Source: Vicugna pacos (taxonomy: Eukaryota > Chordata > Mammalia > Artiodactyla > Camelidae). Taken from it: a DNA stretch of 64,000 nt. Of this stretch, positions 1 to 11,950 are shown one piece after another. Within the stretch, counting starts at the first letter, position 1. Every line of letters begins with the position of its first letter. Under the pieces are notes generated by a model. The model was not told the DNA's origin. It saw nothing but the letters and a program-made list of their open reading frames with translations, and made no database searches. A program made the translations under genes and the position numbers. The stretch is from positions 2,619,001 to 2,683,000 of the forward strand of contig NC_133023.1 in assembly GCF_048564905.1 (NCBI RefSeq), written 5' to 3'.

Positions 1-209
1 TATAAAAGAAAATAAATATCACTGTCCTTGAAACATCTCAGCTGCACTGTGTTTTCTCACTTACCCTAAAGGTCAAGTGTCCAGATCAACTGAAGCTTCT
101 CCTAAAACTAATCTCAAATAAAAATAACGGGTGGCCAGAAAAGCTCCTCCCTGCCAACCAGGATATCCTAAGAGGACGTCTATGTGGCCAGCATTTTAGA
201 TTAACGACC
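1..209 (+). promoter_or_regulatory. Conserved upstream flank of lipocalin gene 1
   Basis: This stretch recurs nearly base for base upstream of the other three genes (about 17885-18090, 44880-45090 and 62150-62355). Shared landmarks are a run near AAAATAAATATCACTGTCC, a later TTTCTCACTTACCCTAAAG and a CCAGGATATCC-like element. Conservation across tandem copies fits a duplicated proximal promoter, but paralogy alone could explain it. The window opens inside this block, so its full upstream extent is not visible for gene 1. Confidence 0.55.
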
Positions 210-251
210 ATTGGTCTGTTATGGGTCAGGACACAGATGGATACTATAAAA
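210..251 (+). promoter_or_regulatory. Core promoter of gene 1 (inverted CCAAT and TATA box)
   Basis: An ATTGG (inverted CCAAT) lies at 210-214 and a perfect TATAAAA at 245-251, 84 bases before the ATG. Genes 2, 3 and 4 keep the same spacing and the intervening GGTCAGGACAC. Transcription would be expected to start about 25-30 bases downstream, near 275-280. Confidence 0.75.
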
Positions 252-334
252 TGGGCACACATACAGGTTGTCTACACCAGCTGGTGCACGGCACGCTCAG
301 CTTCTCCAGGAGGAGGACTAGAAGAACTGCCAGG

Positions 335-460
335 ATGAAGATTCTGTTCCTGACTCTTGTACTTGGAGTGCTTTGTGCTGCCCAAGAACTTCCAAGTGAG
401 GATGCTCAATCAGATGTAGCAGAGGCAGACTCATCTGATACAACAGCTTCGTCATCTGTA

Positions 461-496
<36 letters not shown>

Positions 497-3400
497 CTTT
501 TGGGCTATGGTTATGTGTATCCTTATTTCTGTGAACCTCACCTGGCCACCTACCTCCAACTCAGATCTGCTCCACTAATTGGAACCTGCACTTCTGCTAT
601 ATTCTATCCGTATTCTCCACATTATCTATTTCTAGGCTCTCCTGCACTTTCACTGTTCTTGTAAAGAGAAGGGGGGTCAGCCAGAGACCTGACCCACTGG
701 GGCTCTTCCATTTCACAGGGCATACACCAAGCCTGTGAAGTATCTCAACTCTATGTTCTCCCTTTGCCTTGGGTTTTCACATTATTTATGAACCCTGCTT
801 TGTCCATACCAAGCAGGTAATTTGTGTTTATGTGCAGGAGTGAAGGGAAAGTCGTGATGGAGGGTGGTGGACACAATGAAAAGAGGTGGACCTCAGTGTC
901 TAAGTGGAATTTTGCTTTCAGGTTTCAGAATGGAAACTCATTTCTCTCGCAGTCAGTAACACAGACTGCACTAAGAACTGTCTGCCCCAGTGTTTTATCT
1001 GTAAGATTGAATTTGATGAAACAAATGGCATAATCACCTTCACAATTTGTGACAGGTAAGTAGAAATAACACAAAAGCCAAACTGACATACATCCCTGAC
1101 CCTGACAGAGGGTCTGGCTTCCACATTTCCCATGATATCCCTCAGTTATGTGGAAGGCTGTGACTCCCAGGATCCTGCGGTTTAGACGGGTCTCTAGAGG
1201 ACACCCTGGAGCCTTTGCTTAGAGGGAAAGTCACAGAGGCTCCACTGGAGTCAACTGAATTCGTTAAAAGAAAGAGAGGCCCATGAGGCATGAAAAATAT
1301 GGTCCTGGTCTGCATCCCTACAGTCCTAGGGGCTTAACTACCTAATGCACAACTTGTAGGACACGGTTCCCACTGGCCCCAGAGGATGTAGGCACATGGA
1401 TGACAAAGGGGTCTTTACCCTGAAGGGAGGTCTCTCAGCTATTTACAATCATCATTAAATGCATGAAGGTCACCACAGCTCCCAGAGCTGCTCATGGGAT
1501 GTTCTCCATCATGCAGGGATATTACAAGGACCATGCAAACACAAGTATTTTGAGGAATAAAAGCATTAAGACAAAATAAGATCTTTATGTTTGGAGAGGT
1601 TATTTTAAAAATATACAAATATATATAACTGACTGTATATTATACATATTTCATAGCCTACTTACACTCAAATGACACGCACATGCACACACACATGTAT
1701 ATATCCTATCCCAGTAGATGTACCTGTCAGCTGTCAGGCATTTTAAGAATTTCATATTATTTTCTGTTAATCATTTCCATAACTTTTAAAACTGTATATT
1801 TAACTGACTTCTTATGTACCCACTCTTTTCGACACACATACATAGATGTGTTTTTGACTGTTTAATTCTCTTAGTGTTTTGATAGGACTTCTGTCTTCAC
1901 ACAAGCACATTATTGTGTTTTTTAATTGTTCGTTGGTATTAGATTCTCTAAGAAACTTTGGATTGGATTGTGAAACACCTAACGTGTTTCTTGAAAGTTA
2001 CCAGTTACTAGAAAAGCCTTGCACTTTTCTTCTCTTTCCCCAAATTCTAGATTTCTTCATGTTTCTTAGGCTTTAAATGGGACCTCTTTTCTCGTAGTTT
2101 ATCTTTGGAAATTCTGCTCAGATTTTATGTGTAATGAGGCATCTTTGCCACTGGATCTTAGAGGACTTACTCCTTCCCTTTTAAATGTCACCTTGTTTAT
2201 AGGCACTAGGTGACAGGTGACATAGGGACTTGGGAGGGTTAAGAAAGAATGTCCCACTTAAATGTCAAATTGTTCATTATTTTTAACCAACCAATTCGAA
2301 TATCTTTTGCTTTTAAGGGTGAATGGAAAATCCTTTCAACAAACTATTAAAGAAATAAAGACACTAGAGGGTACTTACGCCATAGATTGTAAGTATGACT
2401 GTTTTATGGGTAAAAGTGTATTATCGCTGAAACCTTGACCTCCAGTTCCTACAAGAACTCCAAATTACAAACTTCTAGTTCTCCCACAGACTAGAGGTAT
2501 GACCAGGAAGTAGTCCCTACAGTTTCCAGGCACTTTATTTTGTCAAGAACAAAGGCTTACATCCCATAACTTGGATGGTCCCTCCTCATCTTGAGTGCAC
2601 TCAGTGACAGACTAACCACATGAACATAGAACCCTTCTTTCGGGAGATTCTCAGGTGCACAAAGCTCTTTCTAGATTCCTTAACACAACCTTAGGAATTA
2701 TGTCTCAGGAGTCTATCCAGAGGTCACACATCAAAATCATTCTGCAAACTACACTTTGTGAAGACAATTCTAGAGCACCTTAATCCATTCGTATATAGCC
2801 AAGAATCGTACATCCTACAAAAAAAAATAGTGATTTCCAACACCAAGTATATGGGCTTCATAAAAATGGTTTGTGTTCAAAGCAATGAGTTTGGAGGCTA
2901 AGATTTAAATATCTAAGATCTTTCTAATAGCCCTTAACATCATTCCTAAACTTAAATGGTCTAAGGGGTACATAATTAGTGAAAATTTAAATATATCAAT
3001 ATAAGGTCCCAACCCTGGTATAACATGACAAATGGCACAGGGGTTGCGCAAAGAACACAAATAACTAATACATGAGGGAAGGATTTAGCTACATTTTTAT
3101 AAATTACTTTTTATATTAGAAGATTTAAATAGATTATTTACTTATTTATTCCTAAATTATTATTTCCCTTTGAATGAATCATTCAGGCTTCTACCACTTC
3201 TCTTCTGAATTTCTCTATTTTTGGAATCCTTTCTATCTGGATGTGGACAGGGCAATTTAAGAAGGGAGAGATAGATACAGCTGGCCTATTCTACAGGTCA
3301 CTTGGGAAGCAGTGGTTGCAGCCCCAAGTGTTGATCTGGGAACATAATGTGTAGCCACAGTCAGCACAGCACAGGCAGCACCTTGATCAAAACAGAGCAT

Positions 3401-5852
3401 CAAGGAGATGCACTTACTGTCAATGCCTCCTTCACCTTCAAAACATGCACAGCCTATTGAGAGTCTGTCCACAAAACTCCTCTGTAATCCACGGGGATAG
3501 CAAAGGTGGTGACTGAGACCCTGAAGAGATGCGTGAAACCTGATTTACACTATCCCAGTGGAAACCAAGGCCCATGGACTTGGAGTGGAAATGAGTAAGA
3601 TACACAGTCATGTTTGAAAGTCAGAGTTGAACTGGCTGTTTCTTAAACTTTGCTGTGGCAGAAGCATGATTTTTCAGTGTTCCAGATAGTGGGCAATGGT
3701 ATTTTTGTGTTTTGGGGACATAGCTGGGCAGTTTAAAATCAGATCTGATGAGTGATTCCAATAAGGTGTCAGGAGGGCTAGAAAGGAGAATGGACTTAGA
3801 GTTAATGCAGCATAGATTAGTGCTTGTTCTTCTGAAGGGAACTGTGGCAGATGGATGGACGGAGCCATACTGCTGAGGTGCACCCTCCCAGGGGTGTGCG
3901 GGCACTGGGAGGTGGTCACTTCCTCCATATCCTGGTGAGTACACCTGTCCTAACACAGACACACACAGTAGTGGTCTCTGCACACCTATAACATCACACA
4001 GCAAGACTGCAGGGCAGAGGGAATGCAGTCCTTCACTCAGAGTATTTACAGGGTGCCTGGTACAGGGCGTGATTCATAACACCAGGTGATGAATGGTCAG
4101 TTGCTTTTGGTCCCAGAGGGAAATCAACTCCATTACTGGGGTAAAGGGAATATACAGTTATTGAACTTGCATGTGATAATATGCACATGATGTTACGAAA
4201 AGCCCTAAAGATACTGGCTTCATTAAAATGCACATTCTAGAAAACATCCTAGTAGGACAGCAAGGTGTGAGCAGAATACCGGGATCAAAAGCTGGAGATG
4301 AGGAAGTTCTTCCCCACTATCCCTGTCATCATGACCGACTATAGCATCACCGCATTGACAGAGTCACACACGGGCCAACACAGGCTAATGCACAGTCAAT
4401 GAAGACGTGCCTGCTTACATGTCTACTCTCGCTCACTCACAGGTGACTGTAAAAACGGAGTGCAAATTACTCAACTATCCGAAGAATTCCTGCTAGCAAC
4501 TGCTGTCTGCGTGGATACGGAAGGCAACACATTCACACTGGTCGAATTGTTTGGTATGTACCACACCCTACGATCTCCACGGTCAGTGTCTCGTAACACT
4601 TTCACTGTCAGCATTTTTATTCAAAAAGTCACCAGGTGCACATATAACTCATCACCCGTTGACAAGGCCTAGGTCATTGCATTCATTAAGGATCCTGGGA
4701 TGTGATCTACAAAGTAACAAAGGTAAAAAGGAGCTGATAGCACTGGGAAGTAACAAATCATCTGATATTTCAAAATAAGTTGCTTGTGTTCTTAAGAATT
4801 TAAAATCTTCAGTTGCTTTAGAAATAGATTCTGATCATGTCAACTAATTTCAAGCCTTTGCCATGATCTCATTGAGCTCAATTTCTTCATTTTATGCCAT
4901 TTTCCCAAAGCATTCACAGCCCTGCAACTGAAGATTTTAAAACAAATCTTCATCCTGTTCAATTTCTCTCACGCCATGTTCTTATGAACGTGGACATCAT
5001 AAAGATGACTACATGGGCTCACTGAGAGGAGTGCTCTAGTCCATGGAACAAAAGGTGTCTACTTAAAAAAGGTACTAGGGAGAACAGTGGTTTGGTTAAA
5101 TAATAAATCAAGTAACATGACTCTGTGTGATAGGCTCCAAGTGTCTCTGGGAGGTGAGAACATGTTCCCAGAATATTTGGTCCAGAACAAGGCTTGAAGG
5201 TCAGGAATAGATTCTAGGAAGCTGATAAAGAAGGAAACAGTTTCCATATTTGTGATGAATCAGGCACCAGATTCATGGAGGTCATGATGAGTCTTTGGAG
5301 CCCAGGTGCTGATGCTGGAGACAATGTAGTTACAGAGTAAGACTGGGTTTTGTTCTGAAGGCAGGAAACACACATCTCTGTCTGTTTTAGACTCTGTTAA
5401 AATTATACCAAGTAAAGATCTGATTTTCACTTTTAATTTCATATTCTATGTTCAGAAATTATTAGAGGTTCTAATGGGAGAAATTCTGCTCTATGCATGT
5501 GATTTTCAGGCAATGGAGACTGTATTCCAATGAAAAACTTTCAGACGGTCTTAGAAAAGTTAAATAACCTACTGCCGACGTATGGGCTTACAGAAGAAAA
5601 TGCTGCGATAATCATCTGTCCTGGTATGAGACAACACTTGTTCCTGAGTACATCATGCATGAGGGATGGAAATAGGTTGTCAGGAAAAAATTGATTCATC
5701 TCAAAATACTTAATCCATAAAGAATCTTTAATAAAATCCATTACTTAAAAAAAGGAACCCTAGAAATATTGGGAAATGGTAGTCCTTGCTGTTTCCTTTA
5801 CTCCTGCCCCTTTAATTTCCCTCTAGACTGTGATAACTGTGATGAGTGTTGA
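335..5852 (+). CDS. Lipocalin gene 1: secreted odorant-binding-protein / Bos d 2-like, cysteine-rich
   Basis: Six coding exons are visible: 335-415 (or 335-457), 922-1055, 2318-2388, 4443-4553, 5510-5623 and 5827-5852. All internal junctions are GT-AG with phases 0,2,1,1,1. The product is about 178 residues (192 with the longer exon 1). It has a signal peptide MKILFLTLVLGVLCA cut before Q, as in Bos d 2. Exon 2 opens VSEWKLI, where W is the lipocalin GxW tryptophan. Exon 4 (QITQLSEEF) and exon 5 (GLTEENAAII) match the F-G strands and the C-terminal helix of Bos d 2. Known family role: a beta-barrel carrier of small hydrophobic ligands in secretions. Odd points: 13 cysteines after the signal peptide, ending CPDCDNCDEC, and no cysteine at the usual strand-D site in exon 3 (NGKSFQQ). 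The exon 1 donor at 416 is weak (GAT|GTAGCA), while an in-phase GTAAGA lies at 458. TGA at 5850-5852 is 28 bases before the last intron, so decay of the mRNA is not predicted. No break is seen; expression is untested. Confidence 0.8.
464..493 (+). repeat. (GT)15 microsatellite at the start of gene 1 intron 1
   Basis: Fifteen uninterrupted GT units directly follow the second candidate splice donor (GTAAGA at 458). The same position carries GT repeats of other lengths in genes 3 and 4 and a short remnant in gene 2. The repeat therefore predates the duplications and has varied in length since. Confidence 0.95.
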
Positions 5853-7055
5853 ATGAAAGAGGACTTCAACAGCACCAGCCGTAAGTCAAAATGACCAGCT
5901 GTTGCTGCTGCTCTAGCAATAAATCACTACAGACACACGACTAATTCATATGGGCCATATTTTGTAAGTGACAGTGTCTTTTGCCCCAAATACTTAAATT
6001 GTGTCACTAGAGAATTTTTCCTCTAACATTAAGAGTATTTTGATTCTCTTGAGTCTTATTAAATTACAGATTAATGACTGGCCAATTAATGGGGAGCAGT
6101 TTAGGGGACAAAGCACCACAATGCAGTATTTATGCAGATGACAGATGCTAGAGAGAAGCAGGTACTGCCATAAGCTGATGAAATCTAATTAATTTCCCAG
6201 TCAGTCCTGACCTGATGGTTGCCCATGTACACCCGAACTCCAGGAGAACTAGTCTTACAGAGAAATCACAGTTGCTGCAAAAAAATAGGTTTAATTACAC
6301 ATAACTGTTACAGCCCAAAAGAGACCTTCCAACCACAGTCTCTGTCTCTGAAACACGTATTTGATTTACTTTCCCCTACAGAAGGTGATTTAGTTAAGGT
6401 GAGATCTCTAAAAGCAGCAAACAAAGACAAAAACAAAAACAAAATAAAAACCAAAAAAAAAAAACAAACCAAAACCGAGTTGCTTACAAGTGAATATACT
6501 CCTTCAGCCCACTAAAAACAAAACCTGAAATCAGAGAATATAAGTGTAACTCAATCACAGTCCTTCCAATCACTTATACATAAACCATTCCACTAGCATG
6601 CATCCTGGCATCACAAAACTCCTAGGATCAATCCTACACAGGAGAGGTCCCACCACATGTACATCCTTGGAATTCCAAATGGATATGCACACATCAGGCA
6701 CATGGGGAGTATTAAGTTTCATGTGGTGTCTGCCCACTGCATTCACTACCAGCTCCTCTGATCTTGGACATCCTTCTCCCTGAGTCTCAGGCCTGTCACC
6801 TGCCATAAGGTCCATTCAACTAACGCCTGTACTGTTTATTCACCTACAGAACATGTCACAGAGAACCGGGCATGTCATCTTCTCCATGGAATCAGGATCA
6901 ACAATACAGAGACAACATTCCTCGTTCCCACATAATATCATCTCTCTCTTTCTCCATAATCACACTTTTGCATTTCTTCTCTCCTGCTCAGTGTTCATGT
7001 TCTCTTTGGTGATATTTGATTTCTCAGGGTTTAAATAAATTGATTTAATAAGAAT
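5827..7055 (+). other. Gene 1 3' end: exon 6 remainder, intron 6, non-coding exon 7 and poly(A) signal
   Basis: Exon 6 runs 5827-5880 with donor GTAAGT at 5881. Exon 7 begins at 6850 after CACCTACAG, and AATAAA lies at 7034-7039. The transcript should end near 7055. Intron 6 (5881-6849) contains an A-rich stretch at 6417-6475 and nothing else recognised. Gene 2 has the same layout, with its poly(A) signal at 30216. Confidence 0.7.
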
Positions 7056-8561
7056 GCAGTGCATGTGTATCTTTGCATAAAGCCAGCTAATTTAAAACTC
7101 ACAAATAGCCACATTAAACATCAAGTAAAATGTGCTTTTAATAGGACAGATGACCCACCAGAGACAAGTTTCATAGGGTCAAACAGAGACATCATCAAGG
7201 TTTCTCAGAGAGAGAGATAAAAAAAAGTACACCATCGTGGGAAAGAAGAGGACTATGTGCTTTTTGTTGCAGTGGGATGGGGCTAGTGGTCAAGAAAAAG
7301 TCCCCACAGAGCACCCTATTCATTCTGTTGAAAGAAACGTGTGGGACTCACTGAGATTTATGCACAGAAAGTGTGAGGTGCCATGCTCCATAACTGAGGA
7401 AATATGCCTTTTCCCACAGCACAGGACATCTGAAATATAGTGGAAGGACTGGTAATTGTTACTGGTGGGTCAACAGTCATCAAAGTGGGGCTGCAGCTGA
7501 CACGTGGTCCCTCCACAGCAACATGAAGTCAGTGTGGTGCTTGGAGGAAGAAACTGACTGAGAGCTCAGGTGGGAAGTTGGAACTGCAGACACAGAACAC
7601 AGGATCTGAAGGAGGGATTCCTTGCTCTATGTTTCCAAGTGAAGGAAACATGGGGATTTTCAAGGAATGGGCAGAGTACAAGGAGCAGCTCCCCATGGTC
7701 CTCAGGGTGTTCGTGATCTAAGAGAGCCTGCACCCTAGATAGGGGCCAAAGGCCAGACATATGCCCAAGGCCCGGGCAAGTGAAACTATACCAAAGTGCT
7801 ACAGAACAGAATCCATGCTTCAGTTACTACATAGAGATGGTCTTCAATTTGGCTCCATTGGCCAGTCAACAGCACTGCAAGGAAGGTTACTATGGCTCTT
7901 GTGGGAAGTAATGGAGATGTGAATGCCATATTCAAATTCTCCTTTCATATAAAGAGGTGTGTTTGTGGACTTCTGACACATGCCTGCAGAATGTGTGTGG
8001 AAATGCTGGATTTTAGGAAGGTGGGCATATGGACAGACAGTTGACTAGAAAGGGAGGGGGTGAATCTCACATGAGTACCTCACAGAAGGTTCAAAGGCAG
8101 GACCTGGAATGAATACATGGGAAAATTGTGATCTATTACCCAGGTGTATATATGCATATGTGTGTGTGTGGTATATACTTGTGAGAACAGTATTATAAAG
8201 GAAATTGAAATTTCCATCATAAATACTGCAAAAATGAGGAGAATACAAAAACACTACACAAACTTACACTGACCAAAGTAGTATTTTTGACGAAATGAAC
8301 ACATTTCCTAAAAGGGATGTTAAAAAATTGACTCAAGATGAAAACTACTGTTTTCTATTTATTAAAGAAATTCAATCTGCCATCATAAAATTGTGCATAG
8401 ACAAGTTTCAGTTCCAGATTTCACTAATGAAAAATATCAAACATTCAAAGAAGAAATATCTAAACTCAGACAAACTCTTCTACAGGCACATAACCATGAT
8501 TTTATCGTGAAATATTTCATCCTCTGTCCTCCAGACAGATTAGGGTACTTTCAAGAGATGG
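7056..8561. other. Spacer 1, proximal part: duplicated non-coding block, no gene seen
   Basis: This block is paralogous to 30236-31504 downstream of gene 2; both contain GTACACCATCGTGGG. Short open frames at 7237-7440 and 30387-30620 match each other only because the DNA is duplicated, and they show no splice or start context. The site AAGATGAAAAC at 8336-8346 is uninterrupted here. The corresponding site carries a long L1 in spacers 2 and 3. Confidence 0.6.
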
Positions 8562-11500
8562 ATGTACAGAGACAGGGGCCAAGATGGCAAGTAAAGAAGC
8601 TCCCAGCTAGCCCTCTCCCACAAAAACAAGAAGAATTTCAACTACGAACCTAGTGAATCACAATGAACACCTACCAAAATCTGGCCAATTTCTTACTTTG
8701 AAACACAGGAAAATAAACAAAATTCAGTAAGAGGAAAAAAACCTAAAAATAGGGGTGTGTGGGGTGCTTAAGAGAGGGAGTGGCAGAGTAAGAAACACAC
8801 CCTCACGCTGGGACGTCCTCTCTCCAGCCAGGAGGATAGCAGAAGGCAGAAGGGCAGTTTTGAGGTTCAGAGTATGAATTGGCAACCACTTGCAATGGGA
8901 ACTAATGAGAACTAACATGGAGGGTCCGTGTGATTCCTGGCCCTAGATGCAAGTCAGCAGGTAGGAGCCAGGACTGGCTACTGGAGATTGGTGAGGAGAC
9001 CAGGCAGAGGGTTGGGGCCAGCTGCACAGACACAGCCTTAAGAATCTGGAGGTCACTGTGAGCTCTGACTGGGGGTGTGTGCAGAACAGAAAAGTCTGGG
9101 ATCCCCATAGAAAAGCACCATTGCTGGTGTGCATGGGGAGAGGGGTGCAAGAAAAGTGCAACATAGCCACTTTTTCTGCTTATCTCCACTGTTGGTGAGT
9201 TCTTGTGAGAAGAGAGGTGGGGCTCTGTCATAGCCATCACTGCTGAATGGAGGCAGACATGAAAACCGACACCATACCCAAGGGCCAGGAAACTTCACAG
9301 GCGAGACTGAAATTTCTTTACAGCCCCAGAAGACAGGGCAGATTTGCTCTGTCTGGAACCTCTGTGGACCTGCGAACCTGGGAAGAACATGCAGTGAGTG
9401 GAGTTCTAACAAAGGCGGGGATCAGTATGTATTTTACAACAGGTATGCATATGTAGATGGGGCTAGGTTCTAGCTGACCCTGTGGCACACCATGGTTTCA
9501 GGTGTGTGACTGCATGCTTGTTATGGTGGGTCCTAGACTCTGCCATTGGCAGATCTGCACTGGTGTTTCCTGCGGCCCAGAACCTGGGGGACACCAGAAC
9601 AGGTAGCTGACATTCTCAGAGCTAAGGCAGGGACAGAGGAAGCATCAACAAAGAGCACTTTGTAAGCTTACATAACAAGTGACAGACAACACCACAGAGG
9701 GCACTTCCCAGTGGACATCTCCTGTCTCCTCTTCTTCCAAGTGCTGCAGCCCTTCCCGCCATACACCACAGATCATAAATGGGTCTAGAAGCCTGGCCCC
9801 TGTCAGAGTTGTGACAATCACAGAACAACAACAACATAAAAGAGGCCCAGCTGAACAACAAGAATCAGGGCACACTCTGAAGAACACCAACCACACCACC
9901 AAAGGGATAAGAGCCAACATGGAAGAAACACAAGGCAACCATCCATATTAAGAACAGCCATCACAACAAAACTATTAGATGCACACAGTCTACACAGGAA
10001 AGCTCTCACTTTAAATAAAAACAAATAAACCAAGAATAAAATAGCCCTAAATACAGTATCTACTCCACAGTAGATAAATGATACTCCTTAGTCCCTAGAG
10101 CAGGAGAAAATAAGGAAAATGAAGACACAGAAGAACAATTCCCAATAAAAAGAAGAGAAATCTCCTGAAAGAATGAACCATGAGACTGATTTCAATAATC
10201 TACTAGATCATGAGTACAAAAAGAGGTTGATCAAGCCACTGAAGGAAATAAGAGAAACCATGAAATAAGAGAGGCCTTGATTAGACACAAAGAATACATG
10301 AAAAGGAATAGAAAGTATAAAGAGGAGTCAATAAAACACAGAGAACTCAAGGAGTGATATAAGAGCCAGGCTAAAGGCTGTCAAAAGAAGACTAGAAAAC
10401 GCAGAGAAATGAATAAGTAACTTAGAAGACAGGACAACAGAAGTCACCCAATCAGAATAGCAGGTAGAAAAGCAAGTAAAAACCAATGAAAGCAATATAA
10501 GGGGCCTATGGGATCATATAAAGCATGTCAACCTTCACATCATAGGAGTCTCAGAGGAAAAGAAAGACAACACTGGACAGAAAAGGCATTTGAAGAAATC
10601 AAGACTGAAAATTTTCCACTTTCCAAATCTAAGGAAGGGAACAGATATCCAAGTACATGAAGCACACAGGGTCCTGATAAGAAGAACCCAGACAGACCCA
10701 CACCAAGACATATTACAATTAAGATGGTTACATTTGAAGATAAAGAAAGGATTGTAAAGGGAGCAAGAGAACAGAACTTAGTTTGAAGGGAACCCTCATA
10801 CGGCTTTAAGCTGATTTCTCTACACAAACACTGCTGGACAGTAACAAGTGGCAAGATAGATTCAAAGTCCTGAATGAGAAAAAGCTCCAATCTAGGGTAC
10901 TCTACCCAGCAAGACTATTCTTTAGAGTAAAAGGAGAGAGGAACAATTTCACAGACAAGCAAACACCAAAAGAGTTCAGCAATATGAAACCTCTGCTGAA
11001 AGCAATACTGAAGGGTCTACGCTATGTAGAAAAGGAGCAGGAAGCTATAGAAATGAGAAAACCATGATGGGAAATGGGATAACTACAATCAGTGGCAATA
11101 GAAAAAAGATGAAGATATGTTTAAAAAAACATCAAAATCATAAAATGTAGGAGAGGGGAGTATGAAAATAGAGATCTTTTTCTCTCTCTCTCTCTTTTTC
11201 CTTCTCTTTTTTGTTCCTCAGTCTTTTTAGGATACGTTTGAACTTATATGACTACTAGTTAAAGGAAATAGCTGTAATAAGAGGTTAACATACTGGAAAA
11301 ACAAGGTAACCGGAAGTCAAAAGCATACAAGAGACTCAGAAAAACCCAAAAAGAAACGAAGCTAATAGAAAAGAATATTATCAATCCAGAAAAATTTCAT
11401 ATGGTAACACTTGATATGTGGAATATTAAAAAAAAAAAAGAAGGCAAATTCCTTATTTACAAAATAGAATCAAACTCACGGAAACATAGAAAACAAACTT

Positions 11501-11950
11501 AAGGTTACTGGAGGTGGGAAGGGATAAATCGAAAGTTCAAGATTTGAAGATAGTAACTAATATACATAAAATGGGTAAACACAATTTTATACTGTACAGC
11601 ACAGGGAACTATATTCAATATCTTGCAGCAATGTATGCTGAAGAACAATATGGAAACAAATGTGTGTATGTTCGTGTATGACTGAAGCATTGAGCTCTAC
11701 ACCAGAAATTCTCACAACATTGTAAACTACGGTGTTGATGACAAATCGGCCCCTGTCCCTGATAAGCCAAGTAACTCAGAGACAGGGTCTTAGAGTAGAA
11801 GAAAAAAAGACAGTGTTAGCCAATGCTTTGCCAGACTAAGGGGACTCACAGAAGTTTAGTGCTTTCAAAACTGAGAAGCCACCTGTGGGATGGGGCAGGA
11901 TGATTATACGGCCATAACTTAAAAAATAAAGCATCAACAACAAATAAAAA
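8562..11950 (+). mobile_element. L1 LINE lacking ORF2, with a non-L1 3' tail (L1-A)
   Basis: It starts with the L1 5' signature GGGGCCAAGATGG (near 8576). A 5' UTR runs to about 10150, followed by decayed ORF1 sequence to about 11060 (around 10540-10700 it matches the ORF1 of the other L1s here). The inter-ORF region then runs straight into the L1 3' UTR at about 11395-11735, so the whole roughly 3.8-kb ORF2 is missing. About 200 bases of non-L1 sequence and an A-rich tail follow. The flanks AAGAGATGG (8553) and AAGAGATTGG (11951) look like a target-site duplication, and the site is empty near 40254 and 57965. ORF1 is not open. Unique to unit 1. Confidence 0.75.
11736..11936 (+). other. Non-L1 segment inside the L1-A insertion (possible 3' transduction)
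   Basis: After the L1 3' end (ACATTGTAAACTAC, about 11730) comes sequence unlike any L1 part, with its own AATAAA at 11925-11930 and an A-rich tail before the 3' target-site copy. Location between the target-site duplications suggests co-mobilisation from the source locus. An unrelated older repeat, for example an LTR fragment, is an alternative. Confidence 0.45.

Noticed and set aside
221-664. A continuous 147-codon frame covering the gene 1 signal peptide
   Set aside because: Only the part from 335 to the exon 1 donor is coding. The rest is 5' UTR in front and GT-repeat intron behind, as the other copies show.
7237-7440. Short frame after gene 1, similar to 30387-30620 after gene 2
   Set aside because: The similarity follows from duplicated spacer DNA. 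There is no start context, splice site or family resemblance.
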